Of a DNA stretch of 64,000 bases, positions 27,085 to 36,026 are shown one piece after another. The first letter of the stretch is position 1. Each line of letters begins with the position of its first letter. The notes beneath the pieces are model-generated. The model had not been told where the DNA came from, searched no databases, and saw nothing but the letters and a program-made list of their open reading frames with translations. This DNA is from CAXPZW01 sp049594615 (lineage in GTDB: Bacteria; Bacteroidota; Bacteroidia; Flavobacteriales_D; Sanyastnellaceae), in contig JBMYJR010000005.1 in the NCBI GenBank assembly GCA_049594615.1, positions 1-64,000 of the forward strand. The letters are read 5' to 3'. The translations under genes were made by a program, and so were the position numbers.

Positions 27085-27454
27085 GGGCTTTCACCCCAAA
27101 AGAAGGGGTACTTTGGACACGTTTCACATCGGAAAAACGCCTGACTTCAGAAGAGATTGCGGGTTATCATGTACTGGCTACACTGTTAAGCACCACCACC
27201 CCGACGGTCCCGCGTTGTGTGGCACAACCAAGAAGGGCCCTCGCCAGCGCAAGTGCGCTTGTCCAAAAACGTAAAACCTATCCATTCTAAAGGCCATGGT
27301 CTTTCGAAAACTTAAACCTCTGCGGTTTTTCGCTCGCGACAAAAAAGAAACAAGGCGTGCGTCAATCTCTCCCTATCGACGCACCTTTCCACTGGCCACA
27401 TTTTCTCTGCCCCCTTGTCTTTGACGCTTCTGGCGGTTGTCGGTCACGGTTGAG
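27085..27454. other. Intergenic region with small inverted repeat, degraded-looking
   Basis: About 370 bases without a credible gene between ndk and the acetyltransferase remnant. A perfect 7-bp stem (GTGCGTC / GACGCAC, 27357-27384) with a 14-base loop is present without a T-run. The sequence looks like remains of deleted genes, which is inference. Confidence 0.45.
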
Positions 27455-27682
27455 ACGCACACTATTCGATGGGGATTCCAACGGTTAGGCATGCAGCGCA
27501 TCATCGGCCGCGCCGTACCGGAAAACACCGCTTCGGTTCGGGTGCTGGAAAAAGTCGGCATGCAAAAGTTCTGGGAAGGCGAATGCGATCTGCACCACGC
27601 GCACTACCTCAGCGTGGATCGCTCCCAATTCGAATCGGTTCGAACCGGGCGGTATTCGGGCTTTTCGGTGCAATTTGAATAG
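27455..27682 (+). pseudogene. 5'-truncated GNAT acetyltransferase remnant
   Basis: The reading frame from about 27455 to the stop at 27682 encodes only the C-terminal part of a RimJ/RimL-type N-acetyltransferase (WGFQRLGMQRIIGRAVPENT, then SVRVLEKVGM). The upstream sequence shows no acetyl-CoA-binding N-terminal half in any frame, so the gene is broken. The remnant's end carries the -7 box of the ornithine aminotransferase gene. Confidence 0.75.
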
Positions 27683-27687
27683 TTTTG
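27680..27687 (+). promoter_or_regulatory. -7 promoter box of rocD
   Basis: TAGTTTTG is an exact TAnnTTTG match, overlapping the final bases of the acetyltransferase remnant and lying 45 bases before the rocD ATG. Confidence 0.6.
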
Positions 27688-27732
27688 TGGCCCGCCGGTA
27701 TGTTGCCGGTTTTGGACCCAACCTGAATTCCC

Positions 27733-29013
27733 ATGCAGACCACCACTTCACACCTCTCATCGCAAGAGGCCATGCGCCTCGAAGACAAACACGGCGCCCA
27801 CAACTACCACCCACTTCCGGTTGTGCTTGACCGCGGTGAAGGCGTATTTGTTTGGGACTGCGAAGGCAAGAAATACTACGACTTCCTTTCGGCCTACTCG
27901 GCCGTCAACCAAGGCCACTGCCACCCCCGCATCACCGGTGCCATGGTGGAGCAAGCTGGCAAACTGCAGCTCACCTCACGCGCGTTCTACAACAGTGTAT
28001 TGGGCGAGTACGAGCAGTACATTACCGAGTACTTCGGATACGACAAAGTGTTGCCCATGAACTCGGGCGCTGAAGCGGTAGAAACCGCACTGAAGCTTTG
28101 CCGCAAGTGGGCCTACGAGAAAAAAGGCGTCGCAGCCAACCAGGCCAAAATCATCACCTGCGCCGAGAACTTCCACGGCCGCACCACCACCATTGTCTCG
28201 TTCTCAACCGACCCCGATTCGAAAGGCGGCTTTGGTCCTTACACCCCGGGCTTTGAGGTGATCCCTTACAACGACCTGGACGCGCTGGAGCAAGCGCTCG
28301 AAGATCCGAACGTGGCCGGGTTCATGGCCGAGCCCATCCAAGGGGAAGCGGGCGTCAACACCCCAGCCGACGATTACATCCACCGCGCCGCAGCCCTCTG
28401 CAAGGCCAAGAATGTCCTGTTCATTGCCGACGAGGTACAAACCGGCATCGCACGCACCGGCTCGCTGTTGGCCACCTGCGGCAACTGTACCTGTGAGGCC
28501 GCCTGTGAGCGTCAGTCCACCTACACCAAGGCCGACATTTTGATTCTTGGAAAAGCCCTCTCCGGAGGTGCGTATCCGGTTTCAGCCGTATTGGCCGACG
28601 ACGAGGTGATGTTGGTGATCAAGCCCGGTGAGCACGGTTCAACCTTTGGCGGCAATCCCATCGCGGGCAAAGTGGCCATCACCGCTTTGGAAGTGGTGAA
28701 AGACGAGGCCCTTGCGCAAAACGCGCGCAAACTGGGCAACCTGTTCCGCGCCGAAATGAACAAGCTCATCGGCGAGTCTGACTTGATTACCCTTGTACGC
28801 GGCAAAGGCTTGCTGAACGCAATCGTGATCAACGATACGCCCGACAGCTCAACTGCCTGGGACATTTGTGTTGCACTCAAGGACAATGGTCTGTTGGCCA
28901 AACCAACCCACGGCAACATCATCCGCTTTGCACCACCACTGGTGATGACCGAAGATCAACTGATGGATTGCGTATCCATCATCCGCGAAACGATTCTGAA
29001 CTTTACGAAATAG
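27733..29013 (+). CDS. rocD: Ornithine aminotransferase
   Basis: A 426-residue PLP-dependent class III aminotransferase converting ornithine and 2-oxoglutarate to glutamate semialdehyde and glutamate. The catalytic Lys274 lies in LGKALSGG, with PMNSGAEAVETALK, FHGRTTTIVSFS and IADEVQTGIART. A four-cysteine insertion (Cys249, 252, 254, 258; pattern CxxCxCxxxC) precedes the lysine. The last 11 bases overlap the convergent cystathionine beta-synthase gene. Confidence 0.95.
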   Translation: MQTTTSHLSSQEAMRLEDKHGAHNYHPLPVVLDRGEGVFVWDCEGKKYYDFLSAYSAVNQGHCHPRITGAMVEQAGKLQLTSRAFYNSVLGEYEQYITEYFGYDKVLPMNSGAEAVETALKLCRKWAYEKKGVAANQAKIITCAENFHGRTTTIVSFSTDPDSKGGFGPYTPGFEVIPYNDLDALEQALEDPNVAGFMAEPIQGEAGVNTPADDYIHRAAALCKAKNVLFIADEVQTGIARTGSLLATCGNCTCEAACERQSTYTKADILILGKALSGGAYPVSAVLADDEVMLVIKPGEHGSTFGGNPIAGKVAITALEVVKDEALAQNARKLGNLFRAEMNKLIGESDLITLVRGKGLLNAIVINDTPDSSTAWDICVALKDNGLLAKPTHGNIIRFAPPLVMTEDQLMDCVSIIRETILNFTK

Positions 29014-30367
29014 CCTGGATGACATCGGTGCGTGTCACAATGTGATGCGCTCCGTTTTCCAGTCGTACCAAGACCGCTGGCACGTCCTTGTTGATGTGCG
29101 CGGATACCTCCGCAAGGTTGGCTGACTCAGCTACCACTGGGAGCGGTGCGCCCATGACCTTGTCGATCTCTGCGTCAAGCAGCTTGGGGTTCTCCACCAT
29201 TTTGTTGAACAACTGGGTGTCGTCGATCACGCCCACGCATTCGCCGCCTGCCATCACAGGAATCTGCGAGATGCTGTGTTGACGCATCTTGGCCACCGCG
29301 TGGCCTACCAATTCTTTCGGAGCCACGGTCACCAGCGGCAAATCGCGGTGTGCGGCAATGAGGTCGCCGGCGGTTTGAATGTCCTCCTCGAGGAAACCAC
29401 GGTCACGCATCCAATCGTCGTTGTAGACCTTGCCTACGTATCGGCTGCCGTGGTCGTGAAAGAGCACCACCACCACTGAGTCCTCGTCCAACTCGTCCTT
29501 CAATTGACGCAGTCCCTGAAAGGCCGAACCGCAGCTGTAGCCCAAAAACAGGCCTTCTTTGCGTGCCAATTCACGGGTGCAGCGCGCACCGTCACGGTCG
29601 GTCACTTTCTCAAAATGGTCGATGACGTCAAAATCCACGTTGGCCGGCAAGATGTCCTCGCCAATGCCCTCGGTGATGTAAGAATAGATTTCCTTCTCGT
29701 CGAACTCACCGGTCTCGTGGTACTTCTTGAAGACCGAGCCGTAGGTATCGATGCCCCAGACCTTGATGTCTGGGTTCTTTTCTTTCAAGTACTTGCCCAC
29801 CCCTGAGATGGTCCCGCCAGTGCCCACACCTACCACAAAGTGAGTGATTTTGCCCTCGGTTTGTTCCCAGATTTCGGGACCAGTGGTGAGGTAGTGCGCC
29901 TTGCGGTTACTGAGGTTGTCGTACTGGTTGACCCAGTAGCTGTTGGGGATCTCCTTGCTCTTGCGCTCGGCCACCGAGTAGTAGCTGTCGGGGTGATCCG
30001 GCGCCACATTGGTGGGGCACACAATCACTTCGGAGCCCATGGCGCGCAGCACATCAAACTTCTCCTTAGACTGTTTGTCGGAAGAGGTGCAAATCAGCTT
30101 GTAGCCCTTGACAATGCACGCCAACGCCAGGCCCATGCCGGTGTTGCCCGAGGTACACTCGATCACCGTTCCTCCGGGCTTGAGGCGTCCATCTGCTTCT
30201 GCATCCTCCAGCATTTGGAGGGCCATACGGTCCTTCACCGAGTTGCCGGGGTTGAAGTATTCCACCTTGGCCAGCACAGTGCCGGGCAGGTCTTTGGCGA
30301 TCTCGTTCATGCGGATCATTGGCGTGTTGCCAATGGTGTCGAGGATGTTGTCGTAGATGGGGCGCAT
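29003..30367 (-). CDS. Cystathionine beta-synthase-type PLP enzyme with CBS domains
   Basis: A 454-residue protein. The N-terminal ~330 residues form a cysteine synthase-like PLP domain (NPGNSVKDRM with the PLP lysine, CTSGNTGMGL, VGVGTGGTISG). Two CBS domains occupy the C-terminus (HSISQIPVMAGG onward). Together they match bacterial cystathionine beta-synthase or CBS-domain cysteine synthase; which sulfur reaction it catalyses is not decidable here. The ATG at 30367 is supported by homology and by a perfect -7 box 24 bases upstream. Confidence 0.93.
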   Translation of the reverse strand: MRPIYDNILDTIGNTPMIRMNEIAKDLPGTVLAKVEYFNPGNSVKDRMALQMLEDAEADGRLKPGGTVIECTSGNTGMGLALACIVKGYKLICTSSDKQSKEKFDVLRAMGSEVIVCPTNVAPDHPDSYYSVAERKSKEIPNSYWVNQYDNLSNRKAHYLTTGPEIWEQTEGKITHFVVGVGTGGTISGVGKYLKEKNPDIKVWGIDTYGSVFKKYHETGEFDEKEIYSYITEGIGEDILPANVDFDVIDHFEKVTDRDGARCTRELARKEGLFLGYSCGSAFQGLRQLKDELDEDSVVVVLFHDHGSRYVGKVYNDDWMRDRGFLEEDIQTAGDLIAAHRDLPLVTVAPKELVGHAVAKMRQHSISQIPVMAGGECVGVIDDTQLFNKMVENPKLLDAEIDKVMGAPLPVVAESANLAEVSAHINKDVPAVLVRLENGAHHIVTRTDVIQAIS

Positions 30368-30391
30368 AGGAGTGCTTGCGAGTTTCTGGTG

Positions 30392-30399
30392 CAAAGCTA
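30392..30399 (-). promoter_or_regulatory. -7 promoter box of the cystathionine beta-synthase gene
   Basis: TAGCTTTG on the minus strand matches TAnnTTTG exactly, with a TTG about 16 bases upstream. The gene's ATG is 24 bases downstream. Confidence 0.65.
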
Positions 30400-30502
30400 G
30401 AATTGTATACTACACAACCCTTGCCCCTGGGAACAATTCTGCCAACGTCGCGGTGGCTCAGCGTTGGCATGGTCCTGTGCTGAACTTGCTATCTTCCGAT
30501 CC

Positions 30503-31045
30503 GTGAAACGCTGGATGTTCTTCCTCCCCTTGCTCGCCTTCTGCGCCTGCCAAAGCCCCGACGACTTTATGGACCGGTGCACCGGCTGGGAGCTGAACAC
30601 CACCACACTGGAGCCTTGCACTGACCTGCTCGGGCACTTCTCCATTCCCAAACCCGCCCTGTGGGCGGGCCCCTTCACCGAGAACAACCAAGATGGCAAT
30701 CAGCTGATTCTGCAAGACACCGCACGCAAAGTCCTGTTGCTGATTTCCGAATTCGAAAAAGCACCGGGTTACAAAGGGTGGGAACAAGAACTGGCACAGA
30801 TCCAAGCCGAATTCGACGTGCGTGATCAAGGCGAAACTCAAGTAGGTGGACATCCCGCAAATTGGTGCTTGATGTATGACGCCCCACCGGAAGGCCAAAG
30901 CAGCTGGTCGCTCTTTGTCAGCTTCGATCATCCTTCAGACAACCGCACCTATACCGCCACTGTCCGCGCTCCTGGCCGCCGGAGCATCAACGAACGTTTG
31001 TGTGAAGTAGCACCGCTCTTAGAAGGGTTCGAGTTCCTACCATGA
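30503..31045 (+). CDS. Putative lipoprotein of unknown function
   Basis: A 180-residue protein starting with a lipoprotein-type signal (GTG start, KRWMFFLPLLAFCAC, lipobox ending in cysteine). An alternative start lies at 30464. The mature part has paired cysteines and no recognised domain. The GTG was chosen because the signal peptide fits best there. Likely outer-membrane anchored; function unknown. Confidence 0.6.
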   Translation: MKRWMFFLPLLAFCACQSPDDFMDRCTGWELNTTTLEPCTDLLGHFSIPKPALWAGPFTENNQDGNQLILQDTARKVLLLISEFEKAPGYKGWEQELAQIQAEFDVRDQGETQVGGHPANWCLMYDAPPEGQSSWSLFVSFDHPSDNRTYTATVRAPGRRSINERLCEVAPLLEGFEFLP

Positions 31046-31112
31046 AAGAGCTCCTCCCCAAATGGGATAAGCCCCTTGCATTAAACATTTGCAAGCCCCC
31101 CTTTCACTTGAC

Positions 31113-32594
31113 CTAGTCCCATCGTATCGCTTTTACCGGCGAAATCCGGGTCACATAAAGCGCTGGAAGCACCAAGAACAACACGCAGGTAGCGAGCGTG
31201 CCCACGTTGAGCGCAAACATCAGCCACCAATCAAACGCGATGGGCACCGTGTCCACGAAGTAGTTGGCCGGGTCGAGGGTGATAAACGCCCATTGGGACT
31301 GCGCCAAGCAGAGACCTATCCCAAGTAGATTTCCCAAGATCACCCCGCGACCGATGATGTGCGAGGCGTTGCGCAAGAAGATGCGAATGACCGCGCCGTC
31401 GGTAATGCCGAGCGCCTTGAGCAAACCAATCATCCGCGTTTTCTCCAGGATGATGATGAGCATGGCCGAAGTCATGTTGATCACCGAGATGAACACCACC
31501 AGCGCAATGATGATGATCACGTTGATGTCTAGCGAACGCAGCCAGTTGAAGAGCTCCGCGTTTTGCATGAGCACGTTGCGTGTCTGCAGGTAAAAAGGAA
31601 TCTGTCTGAAGACCTCATCGTCCTGATCGAGCACCTGCTCGTAGTCGGCAATGGTGATTTCAAACCCGCCGGTGTAATGCTGGTAGCTTCCTCCGGAGGT
31701 AGTGAGTTCGGTTTCCAATCCGCAAGTGCAACAAGCTGGATCGGGTCCGGGAGTGACCGTGATCCATGCGGTATCAGGCAGGGTTTCAATGCGGTCCTTG
31801 ACGATGAGTTGGTAGGTGCTCGCAACGCAGGGGTCCACCTCCACCTTGGCTTTGCCGTACGCGTCTGGATCGTCCCAAATCAAACGGCGGACCGGGTCGC
31901 CTCCGAAGCCCAGCCCTTCAAGCACAAGGGTTCCAGCCAATGAGTCTATGTTGGCACGGATTTGTGCCTCCAATCCCCATCCGCTGCTTTTGGCCACATG
32001 CAGTTGATCCACAAACACGTATTGGCGGTCGTACTCTTCCAAGCCCGTTTCGTAAATGCCCGCCACGGTGTAGGTGCGGGGTTTGATGTCGGTGGTTTGT
32101 TGCACTACGTAAACGCGTACACGGTCGTCCACCTCCAGTTCCAGCCGGCGTGCTTGCCAAGCCGAAATCATGATTTCGCGGTCCGAAGACGTGCCGATAC
32201 GCAGGATGCGACCAGCCGAAAGGTGCTGGGCAAAAAAGGTCGAATCAAAGTCCGATGCAATGCCCTTGATGACGACCCCTTGCAAGTTTTCTGCGGTTTC
32301 CATGATGCCCGGTTTGAGGGCAAATTGTTGGATGTGGCGGATGGAAGGGTCTTCGGTGATGGTGTGGTAAAAGTCCTGGTCGGCTTCGATGCGCTCGCTC
32401 TCAGTGGAAGAATCGTTGGACGAGGAGACCACTTGGATGTGAGCGCCAAAGCCCACCGCCTTGTCTCGAATTTCACGTTGAAAGCCTTTGAGCACGCACA
32501 CCGAGGCCATCATCAAGGCCACGCCCACCGCGATGGCACCGGTAGCGATGCGCACGATCGGGCGACTGAGTTTGTTCTCAGGGCTGCGCAACAT
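31113..32594 (-). CDS. LolC/E-type ABC transporter permease (FtsX-like)
   Basis: A 493-residue permease with one N-terminal transmembrane helix, a large periplasmic domain (about residues 45-330) and three C-terminal helices typical of the FtsX/LolE fold. It would release lipoproteins or another ligand with a cognate ATPase, which is not in the window. Family N-termini continue upstream of the ATG at 32594: in-frame codons read SIERRIARRM, with only CTG at 32624 as a plausible start. See findings. A perfect -7 box lies at 32641-32648. Confidence 0.85.
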   Translation of the reverse strand: MLRSPENKLSRPIVRIATGAIAVGVALMMASVCVLKGFQREIRDKAVGFGAHIQVVSSSNDSSTESERIEADQDFYHTITEDPSIRHIQQFALKPGIMETAENLQGVVIKGIASDFDSTFFAQHLSAGRILRIGTSSDREIMISAWQARRLELEVDDRVRVYVVQQTTDIKPRTYTVAGIYETGLEEYDRQYVFVDQLHVAKSSGWGLEAQIRANIDSLAGTLVLEGLGFGGDPVRRLIWDDPDAYGKAKVEVDPCVASTYQLIVKDRIETLPDTAWITVTPGPDPACCTCGLETELTTSGGSYQHYTGGFEITIADYEQVLDQDDEVFRQIPFYLQTRNVLMQNAELFNWLRSLDINVIIIIALVVFISVINMTSAMLIIILEKTRMIGLLKALGITDGAVIRIFLRNASHIIGRGVILGNLLGIGLCLAQSQWAFITLDPANYFVDTVPIAFDWWLMFALNVGTLATCVLFLVLPALYVTRISPVKAIRWD

Positions 32595-32640
32595 GCGCCG
32601 GGCTATGCGTCGTTCTATACTCAGGGCATGGAGTTTGCAT

Positions 32641-32648
32641 CAAAAATA
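32641..32648 (-). promoter_or_regulatory. -7 promoter box of the LolC/E-type permease gene
   Basis: TATTTTTG on the minus strand is an exact TAnnTTTG match. It lies 47 bases before the ATG at 32594 but only 17 before the candidate CTG start at 32624. Confidence 0.55.
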
Positions 32649-32693
32649 GCAACCCACGCCCCCGGTTGCATGAACTCGTTTAACTTCCACCCC

Positions 32694-33911
32694 ATGAAAG
32701 TTCAGGTCTTGCTCTTGTGTCTCATCAGCATTCTGGCCTGCGGGCAACCCAAACCGGTGCCCGCGCCAGGCCATTTGGACACTCCGGCAGAAATCACCCT
32801 CATGACCGGCGCAGAGCGCTTGGACCTCTACCTGCCCATCCTCAAAGACAAGCGCGTGGGCATCATTGCCAACGCAACCTCCCTGGTGGAAGGCACCCAT
32901 TTGGTGGACACACTTCTTACGCGAGGCATCAACGTGGCCAAGGTGTTTGCTCCCGAACACGGTTTCCGTGGCAACAAGTCTGACGGCGCAACCATTGTTG
33001 ATGAAGTCGACAGCAAAACCGGTATACCAGTCCTTTCGGTGTACGGTAAAACCAAAAAGCCCACGCCGCAGATGCTTGAAGGGCTGGACATCTTGGTGTT
33101 TGATATTCAAGATGTGGGCGTGCGTTGCTACACCTTCATCTCCACCATGCATTTGTGCATGGAAGCCGCCGCTGAAAACAAACTGCCCTTCGTGGTGCTC
33201 GACCGTCCCAACCCCAACGGCTTTTACTTCGACGGGCCCTTGATGCAGCCGCGTCACATGAGTTTTGTGGGCATGCATCCGATTCCGCTCGTACACGGGT
33301 TGACCGTAGGCGAGCTCGCCAACATGATCGACCAAGAAGGGTGGCTCGACACCGAATCGTTTTTGGACCTCACGGTGGTGCCCTGTATGGACTATACCCA
33401 CGGGGACCGGTACGTGTTGCCGGTAGCGCCTTCTCCCAACTTGCCCAACATGGCTGCGGTGTACCTTTACCCTTCCCTGGTGTTGTTGGAAGCCACGGTC
33501 ACCAGCGTTGGGCGCGGTACCGACAAGCCCTTCCAGCGCGCCGGATTCCCAGGCAACACAGAGGGGTTGGTGGAATGGACGCCGGTATCCCTGCCAGGGG
33601 TATCGCTCCACCCCAAAGCCGAAGAGGAGGTGTGCAGCGGGTGGAACGCCACCGCAGCCGACGTCAACTACACCTTCACCGAACAGCAACTGGACTTGCG
33701 CTGGATGTTGCGCACGCACCAGGCGCACGGGGATTCCGAGGCGTTCTTCAACCGCGCCAAATTCTTTGACCGGCTTGCAGGCACAGGCGCACTCCGCCGC
33801 TCCATCCAAGCTGGATTCGACGAAACCAGCATCCGCGCAACCTGGGAGTCCGATTTGGCGTCTTATGCCAAACTGCGCAGCAAGTATTTGCTCTACCCTG
33901 ATTTTAAGTAA
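32694..33911 (+). CDS. DUF1343 (NamZ-like) lipoprotein, putative exo-muramidase
   Basis: A 405-residue lipoprotein (MKVQVLLLCLISILACGQ, lipobox cysteine near residue 17). The body matches DUF1343, the family of NamZ, an exo-beta-N-acetylmuramidase that trims peptidoglycan fragments: GIIANATSLV, FAPEHGFRG, DIQDVGVRCYT, LDRPNPN. Substrate specificity here is inferred from family. It would act at the cell surface or in the periplasm. An upstream ATG at 32670 is in frame but adds no signal feature. Confidence 0.9.
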   Translation: MKVQVLLLCLISILACGQPKPVPAPGHLDTPAEITLMTGAERLDLYLPILKDKRVGIIANATSLVEGTHLVDTLLTRGINVAKVFAPEHGFRGNKSDGATIVDEVDSKTGIPVLSVYGKTKKPTPQMLEGLDILVFDIQDVGVRCYTFISTMHLCMEAAAENKLPFVVLDRPNPNGFYFDGPLMQPRHMSFVGMHPIPLVHGLTVGELANMIDQEGWLDTESFLDLTVVPCMDYTHGDRYVLPVAPSPNLPNMAAVYLYPSLVLLEATVTSVGRGTDKPFQRAGFPGNTEGLVEWTPVSLPGVSLHPKAEEEVCSGWNATAADVNYTFTEQQLDLRWMLRTHQAHGDSEAFFNRAKFFDRLAGTGALRRSIQAGFDETSIRATWESDLASYAKLRSKYLLYPDFK

Positions 33912-33939
33912 CTTCGTCTGTCCTGAAAACAGCATCAGT

Positions 33940-34461
33940 ATGAACCGATTCAAACTTGCCTTCATTGCCCTGCTGGGAGCCATTGTGCTCGCCGGTTGCC
34001 AGGAGAACACGGAGTTCGAAAATCCCGTCTATACCTGCGAATGCGGATCTGTAAGTTGGAACGGTGCTGCCTACGATTTCCTGATGGCCGAATACCTCCA
34101 CCAGCCCGACACCAACCTGTTGTCGCGCCGGTACTACACCACCACCAACGTGGCTGTGGAAGGAGAAACCGAGCCACACCACCTGAACATCTCGTTCTAC
34201 GTGGAGGATGTCACCGGCCAGTTCTTCACCGCTGAGGACGATTCATTGGCCATCAAAATTGAGGAGGTCAACTACAACGAAAGCTTCATTCAAATCCGCG
34301 AGTACCAAGCCGACTTTGCGGCCATCGAAGTGGTTCCTGCGTTGTTGAACGGGCCCGAGCAAGTCACCTTTTTGATGCAGGTGACCGAATACATCAACGG
34401 CAGCCCGGCAGGCTTCCCATTTGAAGTGCAAGGCGTATTTACCGTTCCTGTGTTCTACTGA
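33940..34461 (+). CDS. Putative lipoprotein of unknown function
   Basis: A 173-residue protein with a clear lipobox (LAGC, Cys20) and a mature CECG motif. No known domain is recognised. It follows the NamZ-like gene by 28 bases and may be co-transcribed. The cell-envelope location is inferred from the signal. Confidence 0.75.
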   Translation: MNRFKLAFIALLGAIVLAGCQENTEFENPVYTCECGSVSWNGAAYDFLMAEYLHQPDTNLLSRRYYTTTNVAVEGETEPHHLNISFYVEDVTGQFFTAEDDSLAIKIEEVNYNESFIQIREYQADFAAIEVVPALLNGPEQVTFLMQVTEYINGSPAGFPFEVQGVFTVPVFY

Positions 34462-34463
34462 GC

Positions 34464-35729
34464 CTAGCGGCGAATCACTACGCGGTTCGCACCCAAGCGC
34501 GCACCGTTTTCCGAAACTTCTACCAAGTATACTCCGGCGGGTAATTCGGCCACGTCCCACATCAATTGTGGTCCGTGGAGTTGATCTTCACGTACCACGG
34601 CGCCTGTCATGTCACGCAATTGCACGATGGCGCTGCTACTGCTGCTTACGGGCTGGATGCGTAGCACATCTGTTGCTGGGTTGGGGAAAATGTTCCACCC
34701 CTGCTCGTCGAGTTCATTGACGTTAATGCTGCCTTCAATGACCACCGAATCCAAGTAAGACACTGCTTGGGTGCAAGAGCTGTAGGCCACGTAATCAAGG
34801 TAGGTGGTCTCGGTAAGAAACAGCTGGTTCACATCGCCGTCTTGCCACACAAATTCCTGGCTACCGGTATTCACCACAACGCTATCGACATAGCTACTGG
34901 TGCTCACCTCAATGGTGTAGCCGAAAGGTCCTTCCTCGATGTCCAAGCTGGCCTGGATCAACTCATACTGGCGCCAGAAACCGGGCGCGTTTTGCCAAAC
35001 GTCCCAAACGGCATTGTCAATGACCTGGCTGTCGTCAAAGTCCAAACCTGCATCGAAGACAGAAGTACTCGGGTTTTCCCCAAACATGGCCACGAACAGC
35101 GTGCTGGCTGCCAAGTAGCTTCCGGCCAAAGAAGGGTGCGACCCATCCTCATCAAACACCTCGATTGAGGTGCCCAAAAAAACATCTTCCCACACCACAC
35201 CAACGGGAGCACACCATGAGGTGTTCAAGTCGCAAGCCTCGAGGTAGTTGTTGGTCAACAATTCCTGCATGCCCTCATAGGTGCATACTGGGGGCCAATT
35301 GTCGCAGTTTTGGGCGTCCCCCTCCTCACGTCCCCACGTCATGTAAAACAGCGGAATTGCACAGTCGTTGTTGTCTCGGATGAAGTTCACCAAGTATTCC
35401 GCTGCGGGGAAGAAATCCGCTTCCACTTGAAAGTCGGGAAACGAAGGAATTTGGCTCTGCTCCTGCAGCACCACAAAGTCCCAACCGCCCTCAGCGATCA
35501 GGTCGAGCGAAGTGTCATTGGATGCGTGGCCCTGCAGGGTGTACCCGCCCGGGGTGTTGGCTGCGGTTTCCACCACATGGCCCATATCTGCGGCCAGATC
35601 AGTCAGCAGTTGGGGCAAATCGTTGTAGTAGGTGTAGCTGTTGCCCAAAAACAGGACGCGAGTGGTGTCTTGAGCTTGGCTGGAAGACACCAGAGCACAT
35701 ACGGCCAAAAGGATGAAGAGGTGTTTCAT
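34464..35729 (-). CDS. Secreted SGNH/GDSL-type hydrolase with T9SS sorting domain
   Basis: A 421-residue secreted protein. After the signal peptide (MKHLFILLAVCALVSSSQAQ), GNSYT provides the SGNH block I serine and DGSHPSLAGSYLAA provides the Asp/His block V. A T9SS type A domain closes the protein (WNIFPNPATDVLRI ... GVYLVEV). It should act as an esterase or deacetylase on extracellular polymers, which is inference. It lies downstream of the sigma factor and small membrane protein genes. Confidence 0.9.
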   Translation of the reverse strand: MKHLFILLAVCALVSSSQAQDTTRVLFLGNSYTYYNDLPQLLTDLAADMGHVVETAANTPGGYTLQGHASNDTSLDLIAEGGWDFVVLQEQSQIPSFPDFQVEADFFPAAEYLVNFIRDNNDCAIPLFYMTWGREEGDAQNCDNWPPVCTYEGMQELLTNNYLEACDLNTSWCAPVGVVWEDVFLGTSIEVFDEDGSHPSLAGSYLAASTLFVAMFGENPSTSVFDAGLDFDDSQVIDNAVWDVWQNAPGFWRQYELIQASLDIEEGPFGYTIEVSTSSYVDSVVVNTGSQEFVWQDGDVNQLFLTETTYLDYVAYSSCTQAVSYLDSVVIEGSINVNELDEQGWNIFPNPATDVLRIQPVSSSSSAIVQLRDMTGAVVREDQLHGPQLMWDVAELPAGVYLVEVSENGARLGANRVVIRR

Positions 35730-35747
35730 TGCTGTTGCGGTTACGCA

Positions 35748-36026
35748 TTAGGAACCACACTCAGGCTCAAAAGGTTGGCTCGAAGTCGGAGTTTCGGGCG
35801 CATTTTCTTGCTTCTCGGTGCGTTCCGCCTCAAAAATGAGATACAGAAGTAGCAGAGCGATCACGACAAATAGGAAGAGTCGGCGGTCCTTGTAGAGCGG
35901 CTTGCGGTGGAAGTCGTGCGCAAGTTTCTGGTACCCGGTCACCACCTTTCCGAAGTCTTTGTACTTCGAAAGGTCCTCTTGAGGGGGAGTCTCTGGGGGT
36001 GTATGGTCGAGTTTGAACTTACGCAT
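35748..36026 (-). CDS. Small single-span membrane protein next to sigma factor
   Basis: A 92-residue protein with a charged N-terminal half (KYKDFGKVVTGYQKLAHDF), one transmembrane helix (about residues 52-66) and a short proline/glutamate-rich tail. It overlaps the sigma factor gene by eight bases and is therefore coupled to it. A role as a small membrane anti-sigma factor is attractive from context only; no known anti-sigma fold is visible. Confidence 0.75.
   Translation of the reverse strand: MRKFKLDHTPPETPPQEDLSKYKDFGKVVTGYQKLAHDFHRKPLYKDRRLFLFVVIALLLLYLIFEAERTEKQENAPETPTSSQPFEPECGS

Noticed and set aside
35748..36026. The small membrane protein as a toxin-antitoxin member.
   Set aside because: No second toxin-like gene is present and the overlap is with a sigma factor, so an anti-sigma role fits better than a toxin role.
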